Positions 33,527 through 44,185 are shown, counted from the stretch's first letter. The stretch is DNA of 64,000 bases from Blautia obeum ATCC 29174 (GCF_025147765.1 NZ_CP102265.1:2641001-2705000), one strand, 5' to 3'. Notes: generated by a model from the sequence alone, not told the origin. Translations and numbers: made by a program.

Positions 33527-36500
33527 CATGATAACGGTATCATCTTTCTCAGTGTAAATGAATAAATATATGTTTCCTTTACTTTTTTCTGCAGCATTCG
33601 TTCCAATGCCGCTGCGTAATCCTCCAACTGTATATGATACAGATCGATCAGATCCTGTTCTCCCCCCGGTGATACCTTATCAGTCTTATAATCCACCAGT
33701 ACGATCTCATCGTCCTCAATAAAATAGGCATCTATGATTCCCTGCACCAGTACTGTCTCTTCACCGTTCCAGGCTGCCTCGATCTGATTCATCTTCTGTG
33801 CAATAACAAATGGCTGTTCGCGATAAAGTGCGTTTTGTTCTGCTGCTGTTTTCATACGCTGTCCAAGTTTTGAATCCACAAACGCAAGAATATCTGCAAT
33901 TCGGATACATTGTGCTTCCTCCGGTGACATTTTCCTGCTGTCTGTGAGCATCCGAATCTGTTTCTGGATCTGATGTACATCTTCTGCATGTGTATAATCC
34001 AGGCATTCCATCAGACGGTGATAGGCCGTTCCTCTTGCAGCTCCACGATATTCTTCTTTTTCCCCTGAAACAAATGTCGGAATGATCTCCTGAATATCCG
34101 GTTCATAAAACAGGGATTCTTCTTTTTCTTCCTCCCCCCGCCAGCTGCGTTTCTTAAGTTCCGATACACTGACTTTCACCGGCAGATCTTTAAGATATTC
34201 AAATGGATAGCGAAAAGCAAATCTTTCTGTCAGAATCTCATGGATCTCCTCATCATAAATTTTTCTGCTGTCCCATTCTTTGAGAAGTTTTTCCTGCATC
34301 TGGCTGTCCGTCTGTCCAAGAATCTCACCCTGTACCAGCTCCGCTGCCGTAATTTTCTGCACTTTGAATTCCGCATGTTCCATCTCACAGACCTGGATCT
34401 GCCGGTCTGCAATCCCATATTCCCTGAAAAGTGGCAGCATAGCTTCATGGCGAGCCAGAGCCGGAAGGATAAATGACCAGTAGTTTCTTGCTTCTCCCCT
34501 TGTTCCAATTGGAAGCAATGTCTCTCTGCGTCCCATCTGCCAGGAAACCGCCTGCAGCACATCCGCAAGCTTTGCAATTGTCCCTGTAATGATCAGTTTT
34601 TCCTTTGCCCTGGTCAGCGCCACATAAAGAACTCTCAATTCTTCCCCAAGGCTTTCCCTTTTGAGCTGTCTCCGTATGATCTGTTTGTGTACTGTTGACA
34701 GAATCAGACGTTTTTCCGGAAGGATGACATCCACTCCGAAGCCCATATCAGGATGAATCAGAAAACGACTGTTGATATCCTGAAAATTGAACTGTTTTCC
34801 CATTCCTGCTGCAAACACGATTGGAAATTCCAGTCCTTTACTTTTGTGTATTGTCATGATCTGCACTGCACCGTTTCCGGCATCAGCCAGATTTACTTCT
34901 CCAAAATCCACTTCATATTTCTGCAGTTTTTCTATATAACGAACGAAGTTAAACAGTCCACGATAGCTTGTTTTTTCGTATTCCATTGCTTTTTCCACAA
35001 GCATATGAAGGTTCGCACCTCTCTGTGCACCACCCGGAATTACTCTTACATAATCCCCATATCCTGTTTTTCTGAGAATATACTGGATCAACTCATGAAC
35101 CGGTGTGTACACCGCAAGGTCACGCATTTCTTCCAGCAGCTCTATAAAATGACTGATCTTCTCTCTTAATACAAGTTCTTCTTCATCCCTGTCATCTGTC
35201 TTTCTTTCTCTGAATGCAAGCAGACTTTCATACAACATACCATCCGGACATTTGCTTCGGATTATCGCAAGTTCCTGTGTATTGCAACCTCCGATTGCAG
35301 AATGCAGTACACCTGTCAGCGGAATATCCTGCATTGGATTATCGCATATGCGGAGATAATTCAGAAGCGTCACCACTTCCTGTGCTGCAAAATATCCTGT
35401 TCGAGATGCTGTATAGACCGGGATTCCCTTTGATGCAAGTACCTGGCTGAATGGCTCCGCCCATCCCGCAGAAGTTCGCAGAAGGATGACAATATCACCA
35501 TATCCTGCCTTACGATAAGTTCCGCTATCCTTATCCAGCACCTCTTCGATACCGACAAGCTTCTGGATCCGCTGTGCGATCGCAAGTGCCTCCAGTTCCT
35601 GTACTGTCTGATTTCCCTGCTCCTCCAGTTCCTCACCGTCCTTTTCGATCAGGAGTACTTCTGTCTCCGGCTCTTTACCATCTGCTCTCTCTGGAAATGA
35701 CGCACCTGTATAAAGTGCATTTTCATCCTCATAAGTGATCCCGCCAAGATCCTCACCCATGATCTGGCGAAACAGATAGTTGACAGATGATAATACCGTT
35801 CCACGGCTTCGGAAGTTTTTGTGCAGATCGATTCTCTGTTCCTCGCTGTCTTCCAGTGAATAGCTGTGGTATTTTTCCATAAAAAGCTCCGGTCGTGCCA
35901 GACGGAAACGATAGATACTCTGCTTGACATCTCCAACCATAAAAATATTTTTCCGTTTGTCTGCCCATCCGGCTACCAGATTCGTGATCATCTCCTGTAC
36001 CAGATTACTGTCCTGATACTCATCTACCATTACTTCATCATAACGTGCAGATAATTCCCATGCAGCTGCACTCGGTGTGATCGTATCGCCTTCTTTGTGC
36101 ATCAGTATGTCCAATGCAAAATGTTCCATATCCGTAAAATCCAGAATATTCTGTTCTCTTTTTCGGTCAGCAAAAGCGTCCTTATACTGCAGTGTGACTT
36201 CAGCCAGTCCTTCCATTGGTCTACGGCAATACTGCAGATACTCAAGAATCATTTCTTCTGTCTGGTTAAAATATTTTTCTGTCAGTTCATTCCAGAGTCC
36301 CTTGGCACTGTCACGGAGATCTTTCACCTGTATTTTCTTTTCCTCGTCTACCGACAGATCTTTTTTCGTTGAAAGCCGGGCATATTTGTGATTTTTAAGA
36401 AGTTCTGAAAATCCATTGTAATCACGCTCTTTGACCGCAGTCTCCGCTGCTCTGAGTAACAGAATATCATCATCCAGCGCAGCCTCGTAAAAATAAGGTC

Positions 36501-37227
36501 CTGACTCTTCCCGGCAGATTGCAGCTGCCCTGGAAAGAAGCTCTCGTACCTGCACGATGCTCTCATCTGCGGCATCCCAGATCAGCTTCATCCACGGTGT
36601 ATCGTGAAGATCTTCCAGTGAATCCACCTGATACACTTCAAGACACTCCTCGATCCATTCTTCCGGAAACGGATGACTCATAGACGCATCGTACAGTTTA
36701 TAGATCATATCGCGTATCTCATCATCTGTCTTTCCCGTCGCATAACACTCCACAAGACTTAAAAACTTCTCGCCTTTCCTTGCATAGGCAGCCTCCAGAA
36801 CCTCCTTCATGACATCTTCCCTGAGAAGTTTCAGTTCTCCTTCCTCTGCCGTCCGATAGCCAGGATCCAGATCGATCATATGGAAATAATTTCGAATGAT
36901 GTAAGCACAGAATCCATCAATTGTTGTAATCTGTGCATTGTGAATCAACGATGCTTGTCTTTGCAGGTGTTCATTGTCCGGATTATCGTACAATATCTGA
37001 TCGATTGCAGCTGAAATCCTCTCCTTCATCTCCCCTGCCGCAGCACGCGTAAATGTCATGATCAACAGACGGTCAATGTCCACTGGTCTTTCTGTATCCA
37101 TGATCTTGCTTAATATCCTCTGTACAAGCACAGCCGTTTTTCCGGAGCCAGCTGCAGCACTGACCAGAATATTCCGATCCCGAAGTGAAATGACTTTCTG
37201 CTGTTCTTCTGTCCAGGTTACTCCCAT
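33526..37227 (-). CDS. addA: ATP-dependent helicase/nuclease subunit A
   Basis: A 1233-residue UvrD-like helicase with a C-terminal RecB-type nuclease, partner of AddB in double-strand-break end processing for RecA loading. Walker A is SAAAGSGKTAVLVQRI (about 23-38); other motifs are LIMTFTRAAAGEMKERI, VDEYQDSNLVQ, GDVKQSIYRFRLARPE and LRVLYVALTRAKEKLI. The nuclease motif is VLVDYKTDKVSPGGE near residue 1180. It follows addB with a one-base overlap (37227). Confidence 0.97.
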   Translation of the reverse strand: MGVTWTEEQQKVISLRDRNILVSAAAGSGKTAVLVQRILSKIMDTERPVDIDRLLIMTFTRAAAGEMKERISAAIDQILYDNPDNEHLQRQASLIHNAQITTIDGFCAYIIRNYFHMIDLDPGYRTAEEGELKLLREDVMKEVLEAAYARKGEKFLSLVECYATGKTDDEIRDMIYKLYDASMSHPFPEEWIEECLEVYQVDSLEDLHDTPWMKLIWDAADESIVQVRELLSRAAAICREESGPYFYEAALDDDILLLRAAETAVKERDYNGFSELLKNHKYARLSTKKDLSVDEEKKIQVKDLRDSAKGLWNELTEKYFNQTEEMILEYLQYCRRPMEGLAEVTLQYKDAFADRKREQNILDFTDMEHFALDILMHKEGDTITPSAAAWELSARYDEVMVDEYQDSNLVQEMITNLVAGWADKRKNIFMVGDVKQSIYRFRLARPELFMEKYHSYSLEDSEEQRIDLHKNFRSRGTVLSSVNYLFRQIMGEDLGGITYEDENALYTGASFPERADGKEPETEVLLIEKDGEELEEQGNQTVQELEALAIAQRIQKLVGIEEVLDKDSGTYRKAGYGDIVILLRTSAGWAEPFSQVLASKGIPVYTASRTGYFAAQEVVTLLNYLRICDNPMQDIPLTGVLHSAIGGCNTQELAIIRSKCPDGMLYESLLAFRERKTDDRDEEELVLREKISHFIELLEEMRDLAVYTPVHELIQYILRKTGYGDYVRVIPGGAQRGANLHMLVEKAMEYEKTSYRGLFNFVRYIEKLQKYEVDFGEVNLADAGNGAVQIMTIHKSKGLEFPIVFAAGMGKQFNFQDINSRFLIHPDMGFGVDVILPEKRLILSTVHKQIIRRQLKRESLGEELRVLYVALTRAKEKLIITGTIAKLADVLQAVSWQMGRRETLLPIGTRGEARNYWSFILPALARHEAMLPLFREYGIADRQIQVCEMEHAEFKVQKITAAELVQGEILGQTDSQMQEKLLKEWDSRKIYDEEIHEILTERFAFRYPFEYLKDLPVKVSVSELKKRSWRGEEEKEESLFYEPDIQEIIPTFVSGEKEEYRGAARGTAYHRLMECLDYTHAEDVHQIQKQIRMLTDSRKMSPEEAQCIRIADILAFVDSKLGQRMKTAAEQNALYREQPFVIAQKMNQIEAAWNGEETVLVQGIIDAYFIEDDEIVLVDYKTDKVSPGGEQDLIDLYHIQLEDYAAALERMLQKKVKETYIYSFTLRKMIPLS

Positions 37228-40200
37228 CAGTCTTCCACCTCCTTTGCAAATGCTTTCCAGATCTCCTCATCTGCAAACTGTTTCAGTCTGCGGAATTCAT
37301 AACCTGGAATCTTCCGGTCAAAACCGCAGGTCCCCTGATATGGACAGTATGTGCAGGCATTACGGTTTCCCATCTCATATGGAGCAGCTTCCGCATTGCC
37401 GTTCAATATCGATTCCCGGATATCAGTGATTTTTTTCTTTACATAAGCATCCAGAAGTTCAAATTCTGTCTCGCTTGCCACAGAAGAACCTTTTCGAAGT
37501 GTTCCCTTTGTCGTATAAGACAATGGCAATGAGATCGTAGTCCTGTCCAGATTCTCGATCACATCCCTGTCGTCCATGACAAGGCCATTCATTTTCAGCT
37601 TTTTGAAAATCTCCGGATCCAGTTCATCCAGATCTTCTTCCATTTCTTTCTGAAGCATCGGATCTTTGACATTGTAATAAAAGATTCCTGCCGGTCTTAC
37701 CTGACAGTCCGGATGTTTTCTCTGTTCTGCCTGCATGGCGGCATCCATATACACGACCAGCTGCATCTGAAGTCCATAATAAATACTTACCAGATCAAAT
37801 GAGGTATTTCCGGTCTTGTAATCTATGATCTTTACATAAACCCTGTCTTCTTCCTGCATCACATCCAGGCGGTCAATTCGGCCTCCGCCAATAGCCACCT
37901 CGAAACCTTCCGGCTCAAATCTGCCGTTTTTTAACTGTTCCTGTAATGCCCATACGGTTCTTCGGAGAATTCGTCTCGTCCGTTCTATCATGTAGTAATT
38001 TCTTGCACTGCTCTGCAGAATCGTATTTCCATAATCAGCAGCAATTTTATCCAGACAGTTATCTGCGATCGTATCTCGTTCTTCATCAGAGAGTTCTCGC
38101 CAGTTCAGTTGTTTTTGCCGCAGCTCTACTGCAAACTCCTCCAGGGCCTGATGAATAATGTTTCCCATATCCATTGCCCGAAACTCATATTCTGCCCGTT
38201 CCGTAAGTTCAAGTCCATATTTCAGAAAATGTGCAAATGCACATGCAGAAAAACGCTCCAGCCTCGTTGCACCATTTGGTGAGATTTCCCCATACAACGC
38301 TTTTGCGACACTTTTGCTGATCTGATCCACCGGTTTTCTGAGGAAAGCTGCCTCGGTCAGTTTTTTTGTCATTGTACAATAATCGGGACTATTCAGATAC
38401 CAGCTGTAGAGTTCTGCAAACAGCTGATTTTCTTTTCGTTTCTCTTCATCTGTCAGATTTTCCAGAAGATATCCTACCGATGTATTTGGCGTTTCCAACA
38501 GATCCAGTTCCTTTTCCGGTTTCTCTGCACGCTCTATATGAATTTCAGGAAAAAGTGTCTGTATTGTACGAATCAGAAATGCCGGTCCTACTGCTTCTCC
38601 TTTTCCATTTGATCTGCTGTAAGAAAGGCAGAGACTTTCACTCGGTTTTGTCAGATTCAGATACAGATAAAAACGCTGCATGTTCATCAATTCTTTTGGT
38701 CCCGGTGCCAGCTCAATCCCCTGATTTCCCAGGAAGTCTCTGTCCATCTCTGTCAGTATTCCACCGGACTCCGTATTTTTCGGAATGCATCCTTCATTAA
38801 CCCCGACAAAAAACAATGCCCGAATATCTTTCAGTCGTGTTCTCTCCATATCTCCGATCAGAACCTGATCGATTCCCGGAGGAATCAACGCAACTTTCGC
38901 CTGCGTCATACCGGTCTCCAGAAGCTGTCTGAACTCTTCAGGAGAAACTACTTCTTCACCAAGGATACTGACCATCTTGTCCAGAAGATCCATGATAATC
39001 CCATAGATCTGTGCATATTCTTTCTCCCTGGCACGATCTCCCTGCTGTTTAAAATGCAGTTCCTGCACTTTCAGTTTTTCCTGGATCTGTCTCTTTACAA
39101 TAAAATCATACAGATATCTGCTGTATTCTCCGACTGTTTTCTTTTTTCCGGAGAATCCTTCTGCCAGTTCACGTACTTCCTCTGTAAAATGTTCACGAAT
39201 TTCATTCAAATCCATGATAACCGCCGGATCCATGCCACGGTAGATCCTTACCCATGTCTCATTCCATTTGCGAAATCCACGGATTCCAAGTGCAATCACA
39301 TAATTTTCCAGGATATCCACTTCTCTTCTTGAAAGATCCGACATTCCACATCGCAGATAACGAAAAACACTTTCATAACTGAATCCCTGTACTGTCATTT
39401 CCAGGGCAGCACGCAGATACTCCACAAATGGATTCATCAATACCGAATGTTTTTCATCCACAAAAAAAGGAATTTCCGCTGCATCAAACACATGTCTGGC
39501 AATGCTTCCATATTCCTCCAGATTTCCCGTGATCACAGCGATCTGGCCGTATCTGTATCCGTGTTCACGCACCAGCCGGCTGATTCGCCTTGCCGTTTCT
39601 TCCATTTCACGTTCCGGATTTCCTGCCTGAAAAATCTGCACCTCCTTCTGTTCTTCGTTATAGGCTCCTCTGTGATAACGAAACAGATTCTGTTCCAGAA
39701 AATTCAATGCAGGTGCTTTTGCAAATCTGGATTCAGCTCCGGCCTTTACCCAGATTGGTTCTTTCATATCCCTGGTAAATTCCGAAAGGGATCGAATCAT
39801 TTTGTGACTCATATAAAACAACTCATGTGGTTTTCCTTTCGCAAGCAACTGTTCTCTGACATCCATTGTTACTGTCACTGTTACATGTTCACAGACCTGA
39901 AGGAGTTCCCGGATAACGGTATGCTGCACTGGCGTGAAACCGGTATATCCATCCAGCACAACTGTACTTCCTTTCAATTTTTCTGAAAAAGGAATTTCTT
40001 TTGCCAGCACTTCCAATACCTCTTCTGCCGTCATAAAATGATCGGACAGGTATTCCCGAAAAGCCTCATACAAAACTGCCACATCTTTCAGTTTCATTTG
40101 AAGAAGTGGTTTGTCTGACGCATCCTGGATCATCTTATCAAGTTCTTCTTTGCGAACCTCATACTGCATAAATTCAGAAATCAGTGATTTTACTTCATCC

Positions 40201-40556
40201 AGATATCCTGGTTTTTTCATCTGGTTTTTCAGATAGACCAGTTTCTTCTGGCTGACCTGCACCAGTTTCTGAAGAATCATATTTTTGCCGGTTTCCTCCA
40301 ATACTTTACGGGTATCTCCACCTACTTCTTCAAAAATCCGATAGGCCAGTCGTTCAAAACTCAGCACATCAATATTCAGGATTCCTTTCTGCGGATGCAT
40401 CTCTACAAGTGTTTTCTGTGTCTGCATCGTGAACTGCTCCGGAACGATCACATAATACATTTTTTCCGGATGAGCAGCGGCTTCACGAATCACCCTCTGG
40501 TAAGCCCTGAAGGATTTTCCTGCACCTGAATTTCCTATAATAAACTGAAGTGACAT
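37227..40556 (-). CDS. addB: ATP-dependent helicase/nuclease subunit B
   Basis: A 1109-residue AddB: an inactivated helicase fold used for Chi recognition plus a nuclease domain. N-terminal P-loop GNSGAGKSFRAYQR. The nuclease motif is KIIDYKTGNTSFD. Four cysteines of the Fe-S clasp include a late CTYCPYQGTCGF and Cys in FSACAFAHFL. I start at MSLQFIIGNSGAGKS (40554-40556) because GAGGAGGACTTTT immediately precedes it and lies within an upstream frame extension. Upstream gene order and lengths are typical. Confidence 0.95.
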   Translation of the reverse strand: MSLQFIIGNSGAGKSFRAYQRVIREAAAHPEKMYYVIVPEQFTMQTQKTLVEMHPQKGILNIDVLSFERLAYRIFEEVGGDTRKVLEETGKNMILQKLVQVSQKKLVYLKNQMKKPGYLDEVKSLISEFMQYEVRKEELDKMIQDASDKPLLQMKLKDVAVLYEAFREYLSDHFMTAEEVLEVLAKEIPFSEKLKGSTVVLDGYTGFTPVQHTVIRELLQVCEHVTVTVTMDVREQLLAKGKPHELFYMSHKMIRSLSEFTRDMKEPIWVKAGAESRFAKAPALNFLEQNLFRYHRGAYNEEQKEVQIFQAGNPEREMEETARRISRLVREHGYRYGQIAVITGNLEEYGSIARHVFDAAEIPFFVDEKHSVLMNPFVEYLRAALEMTVQGFSYESVFRYLRCGMSDLSRREVDILENYVIALGIRGFRKWNETWVRIYRGMDPAVIMDLNEIREHFTEEVRELAEGFSGKKKTVGEYSRYLYDFIVKRQIQEKLKVQELHFKQQGDRAREKEYAQIYGIIMDLLDKMVSILGEEVVSPEEFRQLLETGMTQAKVALIPPGIDQVLIGDMERTRLKDIRALFFVGVNEGCIPKNTESGGILTEMDRDFLGNQGIELAPGPKELMNMQRFYLYLNLTKPSESLCLSYSRSNGKGEAVGPAFLIRTIQTLFPEIHIERAEKPEKELDLLETPNTSVGYLLENLTDEEKRKENQLFAELYSWYLNSPDYCTMTKKLTEAAFLRKPVDQISKSVAKALYGEISPNGATRLERFSACAFAHFLKYGLELTERAEYEFRAMDMGNIIHQALEEFAVELRQKQLNWRELSDEERDTIADNCLDKIAADYGNTILQSSARNYYMIERTRRILRRTVWALQEQLKNGRFEPEGFEVAIGGGRIDRLDVMQEEDRVYVKIIDYKTGNTSFDLVSIYYGLQMQLVVYMDAAMQAEQRKHPDCQVRPAGIFYYNVKDPMLQKEMEEDLDELDPEIFKKLKMNGLVMDDRDVIENLDRTTISLPLSYTTKGTLRKGSSVASETEFELLDAYVKKKITDIRESILNGNAEAAPYEMGNRNACTYCPYQGTCGFDRKIPGYEFRRLKQFADEEIWKAFAKEVED

Positions 40557-40590
40557 AAAAGTCCTCCTCAAAATAATTCTTTCTATTAAT

Positions 40591-40619
40591 TTAACATAAA
40601 TCTACTCAAATTGTAATAA
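40591..40619 (+). promoter_or_regulatory. Possible promoter of the FMN_bind-like gene
   Basis: TTAACA (40591-40596) and TAATAA (40614-40619), spacing 17 bp, about 74 bp before the gene. The same AT-rich stretch holds a comparably weak minus-strand candidate (TTACAA-17-TAAATT) for addB. Neither is strong. Confidence 0.3.
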
Positions 40620-40692
40620 GATATACAGAATCAGAGTTAGATCAGATCTGCATCTGCAACAAACCATATTTCCGAAATCAGGAGGCTTATCC

Positions 40693-41130
40693 ATGAGTTC
40701 CAAGACCAAAATTGTAGTTCTACATATGAAAGAAGTGATCTATACAGGAATCTTTCTGCTGCTCCTCGTGATTTTAGGTGTGGTGATGTTCCTTATGTTT
40801 GGTTCCGGCAAATCAAAAACGGCATCTTCCGATGCCGTTTCAAAATATACGCCCGGAATCTACCGCACTTCTATCCGATTGAACAACAACACGTTCGATG
40901 TAGAAGTAACGGTAGACCAGGATCAGATACAATCCATTCATCTTGCCAACTTAAGCGAAAGCACTTCTGCCATGTTTCCACTGGTTGAACCTGTACTGGA
41001 CTCTCTGTCCAGCCAGATCTACTCCGGCCAGTCCCTGGATGATCTGGAATACTCCAGTGATCAGAAATACACTGCTCTGATGCTGATTCATGCGATCGAT
41101 GAAGCAGTCACCAAAGCCGAAGCCGATTGA
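40693..41130 (+). CDS. Membrane-anchored FMN_bind-like protein lacking the flavinylation motif
   Basis: A 145-residue protein: one N-terminal helix (about 13-36) and an extracytoplasmic domain starting YTPGIYRTSIRLNNNTFDVE. The pattern PGxYxxxxxxxxxxVxVxVxxxxIxxIxL is that of the FMN_bind domain seen in RnfG/NqrC. The usual SGAT motif for covalent FMN attachment is absent (the segment reads YSSDQKYTALML), so it probably binds no covalent flavin. RBS AGGAGGCTTATCC. Stands alone between addB and nadE. Function unknown. Confidence 0.6.
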   Translation: MSSKTKIVVLHMKEVIYTGIFLLLLVILGVVMFLMFGSGKSKTASSDAVSKYTPGIYRTSIRLNNNTFDVEVTVDQDQIQSIHLANLSESTSAMFPLVEPVLDSLSSQIYSGQSLDDLEYSSDQKYTALMLIHAIDEAVTKAEAD

Positions 41131-41164
41131 CGTCTTCCCGTGACCACACCAGCACTTGTGTCTG

Positions 41165-43270
41165 TCAGATACGAATCTGTTCCAGTTCTTTCATCCACAA
41201 TGCAGCGCTCGCATCACTTGGCATGCGAAGGTCTCCTCGCGGTGACACTGCAACGCTTCCGACTTTCGGACCATCCGGCAGACAGGAACGCTTGAACTGC
41301 TGCATGAAGAATCTTCGATAAAATGTTTTAAGCCATTTCAGAATCGTTTCATCATCATATTCTCCTGCAAATGCATTCTGAGCCAGACGGAAGATCTTTT
41401 TCGGTGGAAATGTCCAGCGAAGCATATAATACAGGAAGAAATCATGCAATTCATATGGTCCGACCAGATCTTCTGTTTTCTGAGAGATCACACCATCTTT
41501 CGGCGGCAGAAGTTCCGGGCTGACCGGCGTATCCAGAATGTCCAGCAAAATATCTGCAAGCTTCTGATCCTCACAGGTATCTGCATAATATCTTACCAGA
41601 TGGCGGACAAGCGTCTTTGGTACGGATGCATTGACCGCATACATGGACATGTGATCTCCATTGTAAGTTGCCCATCCCAGTGCAAGCTCTGAAAGATCTC
41701 CGGTTCCGATCACAATACCACCGGACTGATTTGCAATATCCATCAAAATCTGCGTACGTTCGCGTGCCTGTCCATTTTCATAGGTTACATCATGCACTTC
41801 CGGATCATGTCCGATATCACGGAAATGCAGATTAACAGCCTCACGGATATTTACTTCTTTAAGTGTTGCTCCAAGGCATTTACTTAAACTGCATGCATTG
41901 TTATAGGTTCTGTCAGTCGTTCCAAAACATGGCATCGTCACTGCCGTAATCTTGCCCCGGTCCATGCCAAGCATGTCAAATGCCCGCACGGTCACAAGAA
42001 GTGCCAGTGTAGAATCCAGTCCACCAGAAAGACCGATCACTGCGTTCTGACAGTGGATATGTGCCAGACGTTTTTTAAGTCCCATTGCCTGAATATTCAG
42101 GATCTCATCACAACGGCGTTCTCTTTCTTCTTTTATGCCCGGTACAAATGGTCTGGAATCAAATTTGCGGGTAAGTTTTGTTTCTTCTCTTTCAAGAGTA
42201 AACAAAGCTTCATTATAACTGATATCCTGTCCTTCCGGAGCAAGATCCGGTGCAAACTGACAGGTTGTCATTCTCCTTCTTTCATTATCCAGACGATGAA
42301 TATCAAGATCCGCATAGATGATGCCATTCACAAACCTTCTGCTCTCAGCGAGAATCGTCCCATTCTCGGCAATCAGATTCTGTCCACCGTAAACCACATC
42401 CTGCGTGGACTCGCCCTCCCCTGCCGTCGCATAAATATATCCACAGAGAAGTCTCGCAGACTGAGCACTCACAAGACTCCTCCGGTAAGAATCTTTGCCA
42501 ACAACTTCATCGCTTGCAGACAGATTGACGATCAGATTCGCACCATGATATGCATGTGCAACACTCGGTGGATTCGGTACCCAGAGATCCTCACAGATTT
42601 CGGCTGCAATCTGAAGCTTCGGCATCTCCTCACAGGTAAAGATCATATTCGGAGAAATCCAGATATCTTCCTCATACAGTTCTTCATCCTCTTCCTCATC
42701 ATTTTCGTCTATATAATCCGGCTCTTCATCCTCTTCAAGTTCTTCAAGTTCTTCAAAGCCATCAAATTCAGACATCTCAATCTCAAATTCCACATCATCG
42801 GATTCTGTATCTGATTCATAACGAGCTCTGTACACATCCCGATCAATATGCACGGTTCCGTCAAGGTTTTCTCCTGAAGTAAAATATCTTGCTTCATAAA
42901 ACTCATTGTAATTAGGCAGATTGATCTTCGGCACAAATCCAAGAATTTCGCCATGATTCAGTCCTGCAGCAACATTATAGAGTTTTCCTTTATATTCCAG
43001 TGGCAGCCCTACAAAAATAAGCGCGTCCACATCAGCAGTTTCTTCTGCAATACGTACCAGCTGCACCTTTGCCTCTTCCAGAAGATTTTCCTGCCAGAAC
43101 AGATCTCCACAGGTATAAGCAGTAATACAGAGTTCCGGAAAAACCATGACCTTGGCTCCCTGCTCTTCCATTTCATGTACCATGCGAATGATCTCTGTTG
43201 CATTAAATTCACAGTCTGCTACGCGAACATCCGGTGTTCCGGCAGCAGCCTTGATAAAACCATCCTTCAC
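41165..43270 (-). CDS. nadE: Glutamine-dependent NAD+ synthetase with an acidic insert
   Basis: A 701-residue NadE making NAD+ from deamido-NAD+ and ATP, with glutamine as nitrogen donor. The N-terminal nitrilase-fold amidase has its triad in FPELC (Glu46), FVPKINLPNY (Lys115) and AAEICEDLW (Cys226). The C-terminal synthetase has the PP-loop VIGLSGGLDSTLALLV. Start is a GTG 8 nt after GGAGG. Residues about 150-203 are an insert that is roughly half Asp/Glu (for example EELEELEEDEEPDYIDENDE), between the amidase Lys and Cys; the family is normally about 640 residues. Confidence 0.95.
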   Translation of the reverse strand: MKDGFIKAAAGTPDVRVADCEFNATEIIRMVHEMEEQGAKVMVFPELCITAYTCGDLFWQENLLEEAKVQLVRIAEETADVDALIFVGLPLEYKGKLYNVAAGLNHGEILGFVPKINLPNYNEFYEARYFTSGENLDGTVHIDRDVYRARYESDTESDDVEFEIEMSEFDGFEELEELEEDEEPDYIDENDEEEDEELYEEDIWISPNMIFTCEEMPKLQIAAEICEDLWVPNPPSVAHAYHGANLIVNLSASDEVVGKDSYRRSLVSAQSARLLCGYIYATAGEGESTQDVVYGGQNLIAENGTILAESRRFVNGIIYADLDIHRLDNERRRMTTCQFAPDLAPEGQDISYNEALFTLEREETKLTRKFDSRPFVPGIKEERERRCDEILNIQAMGLKKRLAHIHCQNAVIGLSGGLDSTLALLVTVRAFDMLGMDRGKITAVTMPCFGTTDRTYNNACSLSKCLGATLKEVNIREAVNLHFRDIGHDPEVHDVTYENGQARERTQILMDIANQSGGIVIGTGDLSELALGWATYNGDHMSMYAVNASVPKTLVRHLVRYYADTCEDQKLADILLDILDTPVSPELLPPKDGVISQKTEDLVGPYELHDFFLYYMLRWTFPPKKIFRLAQNAFAGEYDDETILKWLKTFYRRFFMQQFKRSCLPDGPKVGSVAVSPRGDLRMPSDASAALWMKELEQIRI

Positions 43271-43282
43271 AGCTTCTTCCTC

Positions 43283-44161
43283 CTATTTGCACTTTCTGAG
43301 AATTTCTTTTAATTCTTCTACGCTGAACACATAATTCTGATTACAGAAATGACAGTTCAGTTCTACATCTTTTCCCTCCTGAATCAATTCATTCAGTTCT
43401 TTACGTCCAATACTGATCAACGCTCTTTCAACACGGCTCTTGCTGCAGTTACAATAAAACTCCGTAGGAATCGTATCATTGATCTCAATATCAAATCCGT
43501 CAAGCACCTGCTCAAGAAGACTCTCCGGTGTATGTCCCTGCTCAAGAAGCGTTGTAACAGACTGGATTTTCTGTACATTCTCTTCTAGTTTTGCAATTGT
43601 AGCTTCTTCTGCAAACGGCATGACCTGCACAATAAATCCGCCAGCCTGACGTACAGTATTATCCTTATTCATCAGGACACCAAGGCCAACTGCAGATGGA
43701 ACCTGTTCACTTGCTGCGAAATAATAGGTCAGATCCTCTGCAATCTCACCAGTCTGCAGTGCGACCTGTCCGACATATGGTTCTTTCAGTCCCATATCTT
43801 TGATCACCTGGAGAAATCCATTGCCGACAGCTCCGGATACATCCAGTTTTCCCTTTGCATTTGCCGGGATAATAACTTCCGGGTTGCCGACATATCCCTT
43901 TACACGGCCTTTGGAGTCCGCAGTAACTGTAATTCCCTGAATCGGTCCGTCACCCTTTACCTGAAGTGTCAGGATATCTTTATCTCCCTTCATCATTACA
44001 CCCATCATGGTTCCTGCTGTGAGCAGACGGCCAAGCGCCGCTGTAGCAACCGGACTGGTATTATGATCCTGTCTCGCTGTTTCTACTGTTTCTGTTGTAA
44101 CCGCTGCAAACGCACGAATCTGACTGTCTGCCGCAATTGCTCTTACAATATAGTCTTTCAT
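43283..44161 (-). CDS. hslO: Redox-regulated chaperone Hsp33
   Basis: A 292-residue Hsp33, an ATP-independent holdase turned on by oxidation. Typical N-terminal domain (DHNTSPVATAALGRLLTAGT, VKGDGPIQGITVTADSKGRV, KGYVGNPEVIIP). The C-terminal redox switch has four cysteines as CNCS...CHFC (about residues 236-271) that hold zinc in the reduced state. It lies 12 nt before nadE and 24 nt after a methyltransferase gene, in one transcriptional run. Confidence 0.95.
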   Translation of the reverse strand: MKDYIVRAIAADSQIRAFAAVTTETVETARQDHNTSPVATAALGRLLTAGTMMGVMMKGDKDILTLQVKGDGPIQGITVTADSKGRVKGYVGNPEVIIPANAKGKLDVSGAVGNGFLQVIKDMGLKEPYVGQVALQTGEIAEDLTYYFAASEQVPSAVGLGVLMNKDNTVRQAGGFIVQVMPFAEEATIAKLEENVQKIQSVTTLLEQGHTPESLLEQVLDGFDIEINDTIPTEFYCNCSKSRVERALISIGRKELNELIQEGKDVELNCHFCNQNYVFSVEELKEILRKCK

Positions 44162-44185
44162 AAAATACTAACCTTTCTTTAGTTC

